The notes: a model not told the origin generated them from the letters alone. 44,118 nucleotides of DNA from Candidatus Pacebacteria bacterium CG_4_10_14_3_um_filter_34_15 (GCA_002783105.1 PFJN01000044.1:1-44118); one strand, 5' to 3'. Positions 24,762 through 33,659 are shown, counted from the stretch's first letter. Translations and numbers: made by a program.

Positions 24762-25160
24762 ATGAAAAAAAACGTTTACAAAATTATCTCCATTTTTATC
24801 ATTCTGCTTTTTGCGTTTTTTGTAACATCAAAAATAAATGCTCAAGAAGTAATAGAAGTAACTGCAGAAACGTTTGATGATCTAAATCCTCTTGTAATTG
24901 CTGGATCTCCTTTAGCCGGAGAATCCCCTGGTGGTCTTGTATCTAGGACGTTAAATTTTCTATTTCCACTTACTGGATTAATTCTATTTCTATTAATCAG
25001 TTGGGGCGGATTTGAAATACTTATTAGCTCTGCCGATCAAAAAGGTATGGAAGCAGGTAAAAATAGGGTAACTGCGGCTATCATTGGCTTTCTTCTTCTT
25101 TTCTCAACCTACTGGATGGCACAGATTGTTGAAATAATTTTTAGAATTAAAATACTCTAA
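24762..25160 (+). CDS. T4SS pilin-like protein (TrbC/VirB2 type)
   Basis: This 132-aa protein has a signal peptide ending at about INA-QE (residue 27), a short external segment and two TMs (about 65-85 and 102-125) separated by the charged loop SADQKGMEAGKNRVTAA. This is the VirB2/TrbC topology: a small two-helix pilin that polymerises from the membrane. The C-terminal helix FSTYWMAQIVEI closely resembles FSAYWIVQIISL in the protein at 35416-35796, on the other side of the isoprenoid operon. Confidence 0.8.
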   Translation: MKKNVYKIISIFIILLFAFFVTSKINAQEVIEVTAETFDDLNPLVIAGSPLAGESPGGLVSRTLNFLFPLTGLILFLLISWGGFEILISSADQKGMEAGKNRVTAAIIGFLLLFSTYWMAQIVEIIFRIKIL

Positions 25161-25175
25161 AATTTGAGTTAAATA

Positions 25176-25200
25176 AAACAATTTGTTTCTTTTTTTTCTT
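25176..25200 (+). terminator. Weak terminator between convergent genes
   Basis: A 6-bp inverted repeat AAACAA-t-TTGTTT is followed by an almost unbroken T-run. AT-only stems are weak, but the position between two convergent stops supports the call. Confidence 0.4.
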
Positions 25201-25216
25201 AATAGGAAAATTAAAT

Positions 25217-25954
25217 CTACCCACCAAACCTTCTGTTCCTTAAATAAAATTCTTCTAAAACTTCATCTAGTTTTTTTGCTGTGAAATCTGGAAAATTAAA
25301 CTTTGGAAAAATGATTTCTGCATATTGATGTTGCCAAGACATAAATCCTGAAAGCCTAGTGTTATCCTCACCGGTTCTAACAATTACTTCTGGATCTGGC
25401 ATATAACTAGTATCCAAATTTTCTGAAATTAATTTTTCATCAATTTGTTCTGGCTTTAATTTTCCATCAGCAACTTTTTTAGCGATCTTTTGCATAGTTC
25501 GCTTGATTTCGTCTCGACCACCATAATTCATTGCCAAGGTAACTGTGAATTGTTTTCCAGTATTTTTTAAAACATTTTTTTTGGTTTTTTCAACACCTTT
25601 TTTAATTCTCTCCTGAATATCTTTCTCAAAACCATTAATGTCTCCAATCATTTTAACTCTTATTCCTTTTTTGCTCCATTCATCCAATCTTTCATCAAAA
25701 ACTTTTCTGAATAAATTCATTAAAAAATCAACTTCGATCTTTTCTCTTTTCCAATTTTCGGTGCTAAATATCCAAAACGTTAAATATTCCAAGCCTATTT
25801 CAATACTGCGATCTATTAAAGTTTCAAAAACTTCATTAACCGCTTTTTCGTGACCCATGAAAACTTTGAGACCTCTTTTTCTAGCCCAAGTTCTGTTGCC
25901 ATCACAAATGATAGCGACATGTTTTGGTGGAATATTTTTTTTCATTTTTAACAT
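25217..25954 (-). CDS. uppS: Undecaprenyl diphosphate synthase (cis-prenyltransferase)
   Basis: This 245-aa enzyme condenses IPP units onto an allylic primer to make the polyprenyl carrier for cell-wall and glycan synthesis. Motifs are HVAIICDGNRTWARKRG (12-28) with catalytic Asp18 (usually DGNGRWA), FWIFSTENWKR, AMNYGGRDEI and the C-terminal VIVRTGEDNTRLSGF. It is the last gene of the isoprenoid operon, 33 nt after the decarboxylase, linking IPP production to its use. No FPP/GGPP synthase gene is in the window. Confidence 0.95.
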   Translation of the reverse strand: MLKMKKNIPPKHVAIICDGNRTWARKRGLKVFMGHEKAVNEVFETLIDRSIEIGLEYLTFWIFSTENWKREKIEVDFLMNLFRKVFDERLDEWSKKGIRVKMIGDINGFEKDIQERIKKGVEKTKKNVLKNTGKQFTVTLAMNYGGRDEIKRTMQKIAKKVADGKLKPEQIDEKLISENLDTSYMPDPEVIVRTGEDNTRLSGFMSWQHQYAEIIFPKFNFPDFTAKKLDEVLEEFYLRNRRFGG

Positions 25955-25987
25955 TTAATTAATTTATATTCGACTGTATTGAGTATA

Positions 25988-27001
25988 TTAAAACAAGTGA
26001 TCTTCTAAATATTCTGGTTTACCTCCAACTTTTGCAGTCAGTGTTTTTTTAACTAAGTCTAAACTATCCAATCTGTTTTGAACTTTTTCTTCAAACTCTG
26101 GCAATGTTAAAACATGAACATTAAAGCCAGTGTTGATTGTAAAATAGCACTCAATTCCTTCGGCTCTCATCTTTTGAACTTCATGAATAATTTGCAAAGT
26201 TCCTGGATACCACAAAACCATAGGTGGTTGGCTTGTTAATAAAATACTATGAAATTCTAGACACTCTGCTTCAATTAAAGATCCAAGCGAAGAAAAATCC
26301 TTCTTTTCTATAAATTTTTTTGTATCTTCAATTTTTTGTTTGATATTTTTTTGTCTAGCTTCGAAAAATATGCTTGATCCCGCTAATGTATGGCCTTCTG
26401 TTGATGAAATTTTTTTCTTTCCAAAATCAACAACAGCCACAATGTCTCTAATATCCCAATATTTTTGATCAAAGATTGTTTTTGAATACGAGGTTTCGGA
26501 AGTTTCTCCGTCAAGCCATTCTACAAATCCGCCTAAAGCACACCTGCAAGCGGTTCCAGACGCCTGTCGACTTAAAATACTTAATTCTTTTTCATTTAAA
26601 TCTAAACCAATAGCTTTGGTGGCGGCAAAAGTTAAAGCAGCCATTCCAGATCCAGAACTAGAAAGACCTGTACTTCTTGGAAATGAGTTTTCTGATACTA
26701 CTTTGGCAAATTGATTGGAGTTGGATATGTTTTGTTCTTTTGCTAAAGCTCTAATTTTATCTAAATGTTTAATCACTCTTTTTAATTCAATTGAAGTAGA
26801 ATCTATAATTTCTCCTTCTATGCTTAACTCATCTGCTGATAATTCTGGAATAAACTCAACTGTTGTAATCGTGTCTAGACCTTCTAACTTGATAGAAATA
26901 CTCCCATTTTCAGGAAGTCTTAGAATTTCATCTTTTTTGCCCCAATACTTTACTAAAGATATATCGCTTGATGCCTTGACGGTTGATTTGTTTAATTCCA
27001 T
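25988..27001 (-). CDS. mvaD: Diphosphomevalonate decarboxylase homologue (altered catalytic residue)
   Basis: This 337-aa GHMP-fold protein has VKYWGKKD (17-24) with the conserved Lys, the phosphate-binding GLSSSGSGMAAL (112-123), and SGTACRCALGGFVEW with the conserved Arg. The normal enzyme phosphorylates mevalonate diphosphate and decarboxylates it to IPP. The catalytic Asp of the DAGPN motif is Asn here (INTGFN, Asn290), and the Pro is Phe. The ATG at 27001 has GAGG 8 nt upstream; an in-frame TTG 12 nt earlier is an alternative. Family assignment is firm, but whether it decarboxylates its substrate is open. Confidence 0.88.
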   Translation of the reverse strand: MELNKSTVKASSDISLVKYWGKKDEILRLPENGSISIKLEGLDTITTVEFIPELSADELSIEGEIIDSTSIELKRVIKHLDKIRALAKEQNISNSNQFAKVVSENSFPRSTGLSSSGSGMAALTFAATKAIGLDLNEKELSILSRQASGTACRCALGGFVEWLDGETSETSYSKTIFDQKYWDIRDIVAVVDFGKKKISSTEGHTLAGSSIFFEARQKNIKQKIEDTKKFIEKKDFSSLGSLIEAECLEFHSILLTSQPPMVLWYPGTLQIIHEVQKMRAEGIECYFTINTGFNVHVLTLPEFEEKVQNRLDSLDLVKKTLTAKVGGKPEYLEDHLF

Positions 27002-27047
27002 AAAAATCCTCAACTTATTATACTAAAAACAGAGTGTGATATTTTAA

Positions 27048-28022
27048 TTATTTTTCAACCCGCACACCCTCAACATTTGTTTGTACTTTTATTACTTGAC
27101 CTCCAGAACGAGTTATTGCTTCCTCAACATCTACAACTTTATTAGTTGGAGTTAACGCAATCATACAATCTCCAATTCCAGCTCCTGACAACTTAGCTCC
27201 CCACGCTCCAGCGTCGCGCGCAGCATAAATCATTGCAGACAATTTTGCACTTCCGACACCCAATGCTTCCAGCATTCCTTGGTCAAAATTCATTAGCTCT
27301 CCAACAACCGGTAAAGTTTTTGCCATAAACGCAACCTTAGTGGCTTCAACCATTTTACCAATGTGCATATAGATTGAGTCTATCAAATCTGGGTGGCGAG
27401 ATGCTTTTTCTGCAACTGCCTGTATCAGAGTTACTGTATCTGCTTTTATGCCTGTGTAACCAACAACTAAAGGCAACTCCTTAATTTCTATTGGCTCTAT
27501 CACTTTTCCCCCAGTAACAAAATATAATGTACCCCCATAAATAGCAGCCGCAACATCAAATCCTGAACCTTTTCCCTGAATATCAAGAACTGTTTGATAT
27601 GCTAAATTAAAAATATCTTTATTTGATAGTTTAATATCAAATATAACAGCTAAACCCTTAATCACGCATACTGTTGATGCAGAAGAAGATCCAAATCCAA
27701 ACTGTGATGAAAATTCTGATTTAGTCTTTATTCGAATGCCTGAATTTATCTTATATTTTTCATTAAAATTTTTAACCGCCATCTCCACAAATTTTGCACC
27801 TTTTGAGATATCTCCCAAACCTAGGTCTGTTAATGATTTACTATAACCAGTTACTCCAACATCTTCAGCCTCAAGTTCAAGTCTTTTTTCAGATATTATC
27901 TCTAGCGTAACACTAAGTCTTTGTCCTACTGCTGTCACTATGCACGGACGATTGTAAACTACGGCATGTTCTCCAAGAAGCATAAGCTTTCCTGGTGCTG
28001 AAACAGTTACTTGTTTTTTCAT
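27048..28022 (-). CDS. mvk: Mevalonate kinase
   Basis: This 324-aa GHMP kinase has APGKLMLLGEHAVVY (9-23), the phosphate loop GFGSSSAST (109-117), GKGSGFDVAAA with the catalytic-type Asp, and motif 3 KLSGAGIGDCMIAL near the C-terminus. All fit mevalonate kinase, which phosphorylates mevalonate at O5. A strong ribosome-binding site AGGAGA precedes the ATG. It lies between the methyltransferase and mvaD genes. Because the other GHMP kinase in the operon also looks like a mevalonate kinase, the roles of the two could be exchanged. Confidence 0.88.
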   Translation of the reverse strand: MKKQVTVSAPGKLMLLGEHAVVYNRPCIVTAVGQRLSVTLEIISEKRLELEAEDVGVTGYSKSLTDLGLGDISKGAKFVEMAVKNFNEKYKINSGIRIKTKSEFSSQFGFGSSSASTVCVIKGLAVIFDIKLSNKDIFNLAYQTVLDIQGKGSGFDVAAAIYGGTLYFVTGGKVIEPIEIKELPLVVGYTGIKADTVTLIQAVAEKASRHPDLIDSIYMHIGKMVEATKVAFMAKTLPVVGELMNFDQGMLEALGVGSAKLSAMIYAARDAGAWGAKLSGAGIGDCMIALTPTNKVVDVEEAITRSGGQVIKVQTNVEGVRVEK

Positions 28023-28065
28023 AGATTATCTCCTAAATAATAATTTTTTATTAATTTGTTTTTTC

Positions 28066-28857
28066 TTAACTAAGTTTTATTGCTTTGAGTACAACTAACG
28101 GGTAATCAATTTTTAAACCATCTGAATCTTGACGTATATTAAACACTTCTTTTATGTGATCTGGCGCATCTACTATCTTTTGATTTAATTTACCTAATTG
28201 TTCCTCTGTTACCTGTTTGCTTTTCTTCCATGCACTTGTATTAACATAGCTTACTGATCTACCAAAAACCTCTGTCTTAAAACCAGCCTTTTCTAATAAC
28301 TCAATCCATTCTGATTCTGATGGAATATTACATTTTCCTTCAGTTTGTGGATTTCTGCCACTAAGTTCTTGTTTTAAAGCATGTTGAGCATTTAGCCACT
28401 CACCCGTACCTTCTGGAGATATCATGTCTGCTACAATCAGACATCCGTTAGGTTTTAAAATTCTGAATAATCCTTCAATAACTTCTGGTTGAACATCAGC
28501 GGTTAAATCCTTAATACCAAAACGCACAACAACAACATCAAATGATTCATAAACAATAGGCAATGACTGAACCTCAGCAAGTATACGTAAATTTGACACT
28601 TCTGGTGATATTTTCGAAAGCTGAGAGCCTGCAAAATCTAAACAATAATAATTAGCAGGAGATTTGTTTACCAATTCACCTGTCAACTTCCCTGGACCAG
28701 ACATAAGATCTAATACCTTTGGGTCTTCTGATGTTTCATTTAATCCTGTAGCAAGGTAAATTATTTCTACAAATGATTTATCGCGATATATTGTAGGAGC
28801 TGCATCAAAAGTACGTTTATTATATGCTTCTTTCAGATTAAAATTTTCTTTTCTCAT
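28066..28857 (-). CDS. SAM-dependent methyltransferase (class I)
   Basis: This 263-aa protein has a Rossmann methyltransferase core: motif I VLDLMSGPGKLTG (about 48-60), YYCLDFAGSQL (motif II), VQSLPIVYESFDVVVVRFGI (motifs III-IV), then GLFRILKPNGCLIVADM. The fold is that of the UbiE/Methyltransf_11 group. It lies between the two kinase genes of the mevalonate operon, with gaps of 25 and 43 nt. It has no known role in mevalonate metabolism; a prenyl lipid, quinone or small-molecule substrate is possible but not shown. Confidence 0.85.
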   Translation of the reverse strand: MRKENFNLKEAYNKRTFDAAPTIYRDKSFVEIIYLATGLNETSEDPKVLDLMSGPGKLTGELVNKSPANYYCLDFAGSQLSKISPEVSNLRILAEVQSLPIVYESFDVVVVRFGIKDLTADVQPEVIEGLFRILKPNGCLIVADMISPEGTGEWLNAQHALKQELSGRNPQTEGKCNIPSESEWIELLEKAGFKTEVFGRSVSYVNTSAWKKSKQVTEEQLGKLNQKIVDAPDHIKEVFNIRQDSDGLKIDYPLVVLKAIKLS

Positions 28858-28882
28858 AATAATATTTGTAAGTATAAAAAAT

Positions 28883-29779
28883 CTATTTTATTTCAATTTT
28901 GTAACTTTCTATAGTATTTTGACTTAAAAATTCTTTCAATCCATCTTTATTTGGATGATATGCCAAAATCCAACCAGAACCTTTTTTGACTCCACCCGCA
29001 CCTGTAATTTTTGCAAATCCTCCCTGATTTTCAATTTCTTTAATCATATTTTTTGCTTTCAAACTAACCACACCAAGTTTTTCTAATAATCTTTCGTTTT
29101 GAGTAAGTAAACATGGATCAAAATTTTTATCTTTAATACTCTCAATCATATTGAAAGTAACTCGGCCGATATCTTTAATTATTTTTGAATTATTTTTGTT
29201 TGATTCTACCTTTGTTTTTACAAGGCTTACCATTTCACCCGTACTTTCTTCAGGTTTTCCAGAATTAACTAAAATAAAGTCCATTTTAGAAAAACTTTTT
29301 AGCATCTTTCTTTTTCCTTTTCTAAATATTTGAACTCCCCCAAATACAACTGCAGAAGGATCAGTCCCACTTGAATTACCATGAATAAATTTTTCAGCCT
29401 GCCAAACTAAATTAAAAATTTCTTCTTCTGGTAAAATTAAATTGAAATGATTGAGCAAACATAAAAAAACCACATGTGCATATGCAGCTGAAGATCCCAG
29501 CCCAGATTTTCTAGGTAAATTCGAAGTTACTTTTATTTCCAAGTTATCTGTATTTAGATTTTTGCTTGAAAATTTTTCTTTAAAAATTTTAAAAATATGA
29601 TTCAAATATCCTGCCTTTGAATTTTTATTAACTTCTTTCGTTCTCTCTTCCACACTAGCCTTAATACCTAAGTTAATTGCAGATATTAAAGCAGGTTCTC
29701 CATAAACAACACTATGTTCTCCACTCAAAATAACTTTTCCAGATGAAAAAAAGATTTTGCTTTTTGAATTATTAATCAT
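28883..29779 (-). CDS. GHMP kinase, mevalonate-kinase-like (candidate phosphomevalonate kinase)
   Basis: This 298-aa GHMP kinase has FSSGKVILSGEHSVVYGEP (10-28), the phosphate loop RKSGLGSSAAYAH, the catalytic-type Asp in NSSGTDPSAVV, and motif 3 AKITGAGGVKKGSGW. The GEHxVVYGxP opening is that of mevalonate kinases, not of classical ERG8/MvaK2 phosphomevalonate kinases (GEYAV). Since mvk and mvaD homologues are in the same operon and no other kinase is present, it is the best candidate for the second phosphorylation. Its exact substrate cannot be read from the sequence. Confidence 0.72.
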   Translation of the reverse strand: MINNSKSKIFFSSGKVILSGEHSVVYGEPALISAINLGIKASVEERTKEVNKNSKAGYLNHIFKIFKEKFSSKNLNTDNLEIKVTSNLPRKSGLGSSAAYAHVVFLCLLNHFNLILPEEEIFNLVWQAEKFIHGNSSGTDPSAVVFGGVQIFRKGKRKMLKSFSKMDFILVNSGKPEESTGEMVSLVKTKVESNKNNSKIIKDIGRVTFNMIESIKDKNFDPCLLTQNERLLEKLGVVSLKAKNMIKEIENQGGFAKITGAGGVKKGSGWILAYHPNKDGLKEFLSQNTIESYKIEIK

Positions 29780-29788
29780 ATTTGTCAG

Positions 29789-30085
29789 TTATTTTTTTAA
29801 TACCAACTTAATTCCATAATTTATCAGAGAAGAATTATTTGAATCACTCACTTTTCTAAAAACAAACTCTACCTTGTCACCTTTTTTAAGCTCAATACCT
29901 TTTTCACCCATAAATTCATATCTTTCACCGTCCATTTCGACAATTGCGAAACAATAAGGAAGAAAAGACTGCAACTCTGGAGATGTTACTTCTACTCTAG
30001 TCACAAAAACTACCTCTCCTAATTTTCCAACAAAATTATTCCAATTTTTATTTTTACGCCAATAGTTAGCAGGATTAAGTAGCAT
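29789..30085 (-). CDS. DUF35 OB-fold protein lacking its zinc ribbon
   Basis: This 98-aa protein starts NPANYWRKNKNW and then goes directly into the OB-fold (GEVVFVTRVEVTSPE, LPYCFAIVEMDG, IELKKGDKVEFVF). In archaea DUF35 proteins lie beside thiolase and HMG-CoA synthase and bridge them in a channelling complex; they usually carry a four-Cys rubredoxin-like zinc ribbon between the YWR element and the OB-fold. Here that insert is missing and only one Cys remains. It starts 1 nt after the thiolase stop, with GGAG inside the thiolase 3' end, so expression is coupled. Confidence 0.8.
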   Translation of the reverse strand: MLLNPANYWRKNKNWNNFVGKLGEVVFVTRVEVTSPELQSFLPYCFAIVEMDGERYEFMGEKGIELKKGDKVEFVFRKVSDSNNSSLINYGIKLVLKK

Positions 30086-30086
30086 A

Positions 30087-31319
30087 TTATTTCTCCAAGA
30101 TATGAACTACTACTGTTGCTCCGCTTCCACCAACATTATGCGCAAGTGCATATTTAAAATTCATTATTTTTTTTGATCGGTCTGTTTTAACTTTAATTCC
30201 ATTCTCAAGTAACTCTGCTAAATATGCCACTTGTTTAACTCCAGTAGCACCGACAGGATGTCCGCACGCTTTTAATCCTCCAGAAGGATTAATTAAAACT
30301 TTTCCACCAAAGGTGGTTTGCCCATCAAGCGTTGCCTGACCGCCAGTGCCTTTTTTGAAAAATCCTAAATCCTCAATCGCTAAAATTTCTGCGATCGTAA
30401 AACAATCGTGAACTTCGGCGACCTCAATATCTTTTGAGGTTAGACCCGCTTGTTTAAAGGCATCTTTTGCTGCCTTAATTGTGGCATTAAGACTAGTTAA
30501 ACTTTTTCTATTAGCCAAACTTAAAAAATCTTGAGCATGACCCATGCCAATAATTTTTGGCTTATTTTTATAGTTGACTGTTTTACCATCCAATAATTTT
30601 CCCGAATCTTTTGTACTTAAAATCACCGCACTTGATCCATCTGAAACCGGTGAGCAATCGAGTAATCGTAAAGGATCTGCTACCATCGAACTCTGACTTA
30701 CTTGCTCCAAAGTAAATAATTTATTAAAATGGGCTTTAGAATTGGTTAATGCATGGGCATGATTTTTAACTGAGACTGCTGATAATTGTTCACGTGTAGT
30801 TCCATATTTATGCATATGAGCTTTAGCTAATAATGCATACAAAGCTGGAAAAGTGCTCCCATACTCAAAATTATAGTCAGAAGCCGATGATAAAACCTTA
30901 GTTGCTTCATTAGAATTAAAATCAGTCATTTTTTCTACACCTAGAACCATTACTGTTTTATATCTGCCAGAATTTAATGCATCTTGGGCTGTAATCATCG
31001 CCAAACTGCCAGAAGCGCAGGCTCCCTCTACTCTAATAGATGGAGGAAAATGTTCAAATAATTCACTCACAACTGCATTTAAATGCAACTGATTATTAAA
31101 TATTCCTGAAGCCATGTTGGCAATATAAACTGCCTCAATTTCTTTTGGATCAAAATCGCCATCCTTTGAAACATTCTTAAGAACTCCAAAAACTGCCTCT
31201 TTTATTAAATCATTAAGTGACTTATCCCAAAGCTCACCAAAATGATCGGAGATAAATGAGCCAACTATCTTTACCGATTTTATTTCTCTAACCGCGTTTT
31301 TATCAGTTTGTTTTTTCAT
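30087..31319 (-). CDS. Acetyl-CoA C-acetyltransferase (thiolase), archaeal type
   Basis: This 410-aa enzyme condenses two acetyl-CoA to acetoacetyl-CoA. The nucleophile Cys lies in EGACASGSLAM, the His in EVHDCFTIAE, and the C-terminal active-site loop in LKACGHPVGATGVKQ. It matches the archaeal/SCP2-like thiolases that work with DUF35 rather than bacterial AtoB. The ATG at 31319 is preferred to an in-frame TTG 15 nt upstream. It lies between HMG-CoA synthase and DUF35, as in archaeal clusters. Confidence 0.9.
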   Translation of the reverse strand: MKKQTDKNAVREIKSVKIVGSFISDHFGELWDKSLNDLIKEAVFGVLKNVSKDGDFDPKEIEAVYIANMASGIFNNQLHLNAVVSELFEHFPPSIRVEGACASGSLAMITAQDALNSGRYKTVMVLGVEKMTDFNSNEATKVLSSASDYNFEYGSTFPALYALLAKAHMHKYGTTREQLSAVSVKNHAHALTNSKAHFNKLFTLEQVSQSSMVADPLRLLDCSPVSDGSSAVILSTKDSGKLLDGKTVNYKNKPKIIGMGHAQDFLSLANRKSLTSLNATIKAAKDAFKQAGLTSKDIEVAEVHDCFTIAEILAIEDLGFFKKGTGGQATLDGQTTFGGKVLINPSGGLKACGHPVGATGVKQVAYLAELLENGIKVKTDRSKKIMNFKYALAHNVGGSGATVVVHILEK

Positions 31320-31351
31320 AATTTTATGTCCCAACTACCTTTATGTCCTAG

Positions 31352-32410
31352 CTATTCTGTGTTTTTAATATAGGTGTGATAACTCACTTCTTTCATACTT
31401 TCAATTTGGTTTCTCAAAAATCTTTTCCAAGTTTTTCTTTTCTTTTCCAAAAGGCTGGTTGTCTCAAATGCAAATGCGTCACTGCCTGACCCAGAACCAT
31501 ACGAAACCATCAGAATTTTCTGTCCTTTTGTAGCAATATCTAAAACTGAAGATAAGGCAATTAAACTAGCTGCAGAATAAACGTTACCAATTTTATCAAC
31601 CACCAAACTTGGTTTGAGTTGTTCGGGGGTAAAACCTAAGCTTTTAGCAATCATTTTTGGGAATTTGGCATTGGGTGTATGAAAAACACAGTAATCAAAA
31701 TCTTTAGGCTTCATCTTTAAATCGGCCATAATTTTTTTGGCAGCCAAAGCAATGTGATAAAAATATGCAGGCTCACCACTAAATCTTCCAGCATGCTCTG
31801 GATACTTCATCCTTGGTCTTCTCCAAAAATCTGGGGTGTCTGTGGCAACTGAAGCTGTGCCCAATAGTTTTGCAATAATATTTTGTGTCCCTACTAAAAA
31901 CGCTGCTGATCCTGCTCCAGCCGTATATTCTAATACATCTCCTGGACGTGATTGAGCTGTATCTGATCCAATGGCTAAACCATTTTTTGAGATTCCTGAA
32001 CCAATATAAGCAAAACAGATTTGCAAAGCTTGAGTTCCAGCCTTACAAGCAAACTGTAAATCTGCCATTGATAAATTATCAGAAAGTCCAAGAGCTTGTT
32101 TTACCATTGTTCCAGTTGGCTTAACTGCATACGGATGACTTTCACTACCAATAAACAAACAACTAATGTCATTTTTGTTATTACTCTTTGAATCACTAAA
32201 AAATCTTTTAATAGCCTGCGAGCCAGATTGAACAGATATTGTTGTCGTATCTTCGTCAATCGATGGAACACTTTTTTGAAAAACTCCTAATGACTTATAT
32301 ATATCGGATCCAAATTTTTCCTGAGCTGCTTCAATATTTTTCCCTGTAACAAAATTACCGGGAATGTATGATCCATAGGAAACTATTCCTAAATCGCTTG
32401 TATTATTCAT
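31352..32410 (-). CDS. Hydroxymethylglutaryl-CoA synthase, archaeal type
   Basis: This 352-aa enzyme joins acetyl-CoA and acetoacetyl-CoA to HMG-CoA. The catalytic Glu is in GSESHPYAVKPTG (Glu90), Cys122 in ADLQFACKAGTQAL, and His244 in VFHTPNAKFP. The short single-domain form and the DLQFACKAGT motif are archaeal rather than those of eukaryotic or Firmicute MvaS. The ATG at 32410 starts one base after the HMG-CoA reductase stop; a GTG 24 nt earlier is an alternative. Confidence 0.92.
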   Translation of the reverse strand: MNNTSDLGIVSYGSYIPGNFVTGKNIEAAQEKFGSDIYKSLGVFQKSVPSIDEDTTTISVQSGSQAIKRFFSDSKSNNKNDISCLFIGSESHPYAVKPTGTMVKQALGLSDNLSMADLQFACKAGTQALQICFAYIGSGISKNGLAIGSDTAQSRPGDVLEYTAGAGSAAFLVGTQNIIAKLLGTASVATDTPDFWRRPRMKYPEHAGRFSGEPAYFYHIALAAKKIMADLKMKPKDFDYCVFHTPNAKFPKMIAKSLGFTPEQLKPSLVVDKIGNVYSAASLIALSSVLDIATKGQKILMVSYGSGSGSDAFAFETTSLLEKKRKTWKRFLRNQIESMKEVSYHTYIKNTE

Positions 32411-32411
32411 G

Positions 32412-33659
32412 TTATAAATTTGTGGTTCGACCACGTAGATTAAAGTTGCATCTAGCTAACTTTTGATGAGCGCTCGCTAATGAATTATTGGTGAGAGCGC
32501 ATAAACCAGAAATTTCGCCTGCTAAAGCTGCAACACCTGCACAAAGAGCTAAAATTGTTGAACTGGCAAGATTATTTTCTTTATCGTTCCCAGATAAAAT
32601 TAATGATCTTGCTTGTGTTTGCTTTGGTAGCCAAGTTCCACCACCAATACTCCCCACACTGACAGTTGGCAACGTTAGAGCCACATAAAGACCGTCACCA
32701 TCTTCTTCAAAAGTTACGGATGACTCGCTACCTCCCACGACATGTGCTGGATCCTGGCCGGTTGCTATATAAAATGCAGCCAAAGCATTTGCCACATGCA
32801 TATTTTGCGCCATCGAACCAGCCACATTGCTTCCAACTAAATTTTTGGCTACATGGCTTTTGACCAAATCTTTTGCATTTACATCAAAAATATCCGCCAA
32901 AATTTCTTTTGATAAAAAAGCCTCGAGTTCAACATTGAATCCTCTGCCAAACATACGATTTAGCACAGAATCTTTTTTATCAGTACAGACATTTCCTGAC
33001 AACGAAAGCAACTTTACTTTTTTATGATCTTCCTCAATCTTATTCCAAGCATATTTAAGAGCAATTGTTACCATATTCATGCCCATAGCTTCTTGCGTAT
33101 CAAAGCTGAATCTTAAGTAAACATGCCTGCCTCTTATAAATGACTGATAAGTTAAAAACTTAAGATGTTTACTTGTGCTTTCACAATAGTCGGCAAATGT
33201 CTTAATATTTTTATTCATCCAATCAATAAATTTATAAGCCTCTAGTGTACTGTCGCATCTGAATACTAGCGCACGTGCCATACCTACTTTGTTTATCACA
33301 ACTGAAAGATTGTCGGCTAAATTAAGAGCTTTACAGCCCCTATTTATTGAAGCGACCAAAGCACCCTCAGTTGTTGCTAAAGGTATAAAAATATCATCAA
33401 TTGATGATATTTCACCTTCTTTGTTAGCATCAATAAAATTTTTAACTTTAACTGGCCCCACTAATCCAACTGGTATTTCAATACTACCAATCATGTTTTC
33501 GCAATTGCTGCTTCCAGCTTTTTCTACAGGAAAATTAATATCAAAAAGTTCTTGGAAATCTCCAACTCGAGAACTTTTGACTAGTTCTTGCCTTTTCACG
33601 ACTTTTTCAACTTCAGAAAGATTCTCATCTCTGATATACAAACTAAATTTATGGGCCAT
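32412..33659 (-). CDS. hmgA: HMG-CoA reductase, class I
   Basis: This 415-aa enzyme reduces HMG-CoA to mevalonate with NADPH. Catalytic residues are in place: Glu98 (TTEGALVAS), Lys in CTDKK (near 228), Asp303 (GQDPAH) and His398 (SAHQKL). ENMIGSIEIPVGLVGP is the class I substrate-binding loop. No N-terminal membrane domain is present, as in archaeal and bacterial class I enzymes. It overlaps the isomerase gene by 11 nt. Plus-strand frames inside it are shadows. Confidence 0.95.
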   Translation of the reverse strand: MAHKFSLYIRDENLSEVEKVVKRQELVKSSRVGDFQELFDINFPVEKAGSSNCENMIGSIEIPVGLVGPVKVKNFIDANKEGEISSIDDIFIPLATTEGALVASINRGCKALNLADNLSVVINKVGMARALVFRCDSTLEAYKFIDWMNKNIKTFADYCESTSKHLKFLTYQSFIRGRHVYLRFSFDTQEAMGMNMVTIALKYAWNKIEEDHKKVKLLSLSGNVCTDKKDSVLNRMFGRGFNVELEAFLSKEILADIFDVNAKDLVKSHVAKNLVGSNVAGSMAQNMHVANALAAFYIATGQDPAHVVGGSESSVTFEEDGDGLYVALTLPTVSVGSIGGGTWLPKQTQARSLILSGNDKENNLASSTILALCAGVAALAGEISGLCALTNNSLASAHQKLARCNFNLRGRTTNL

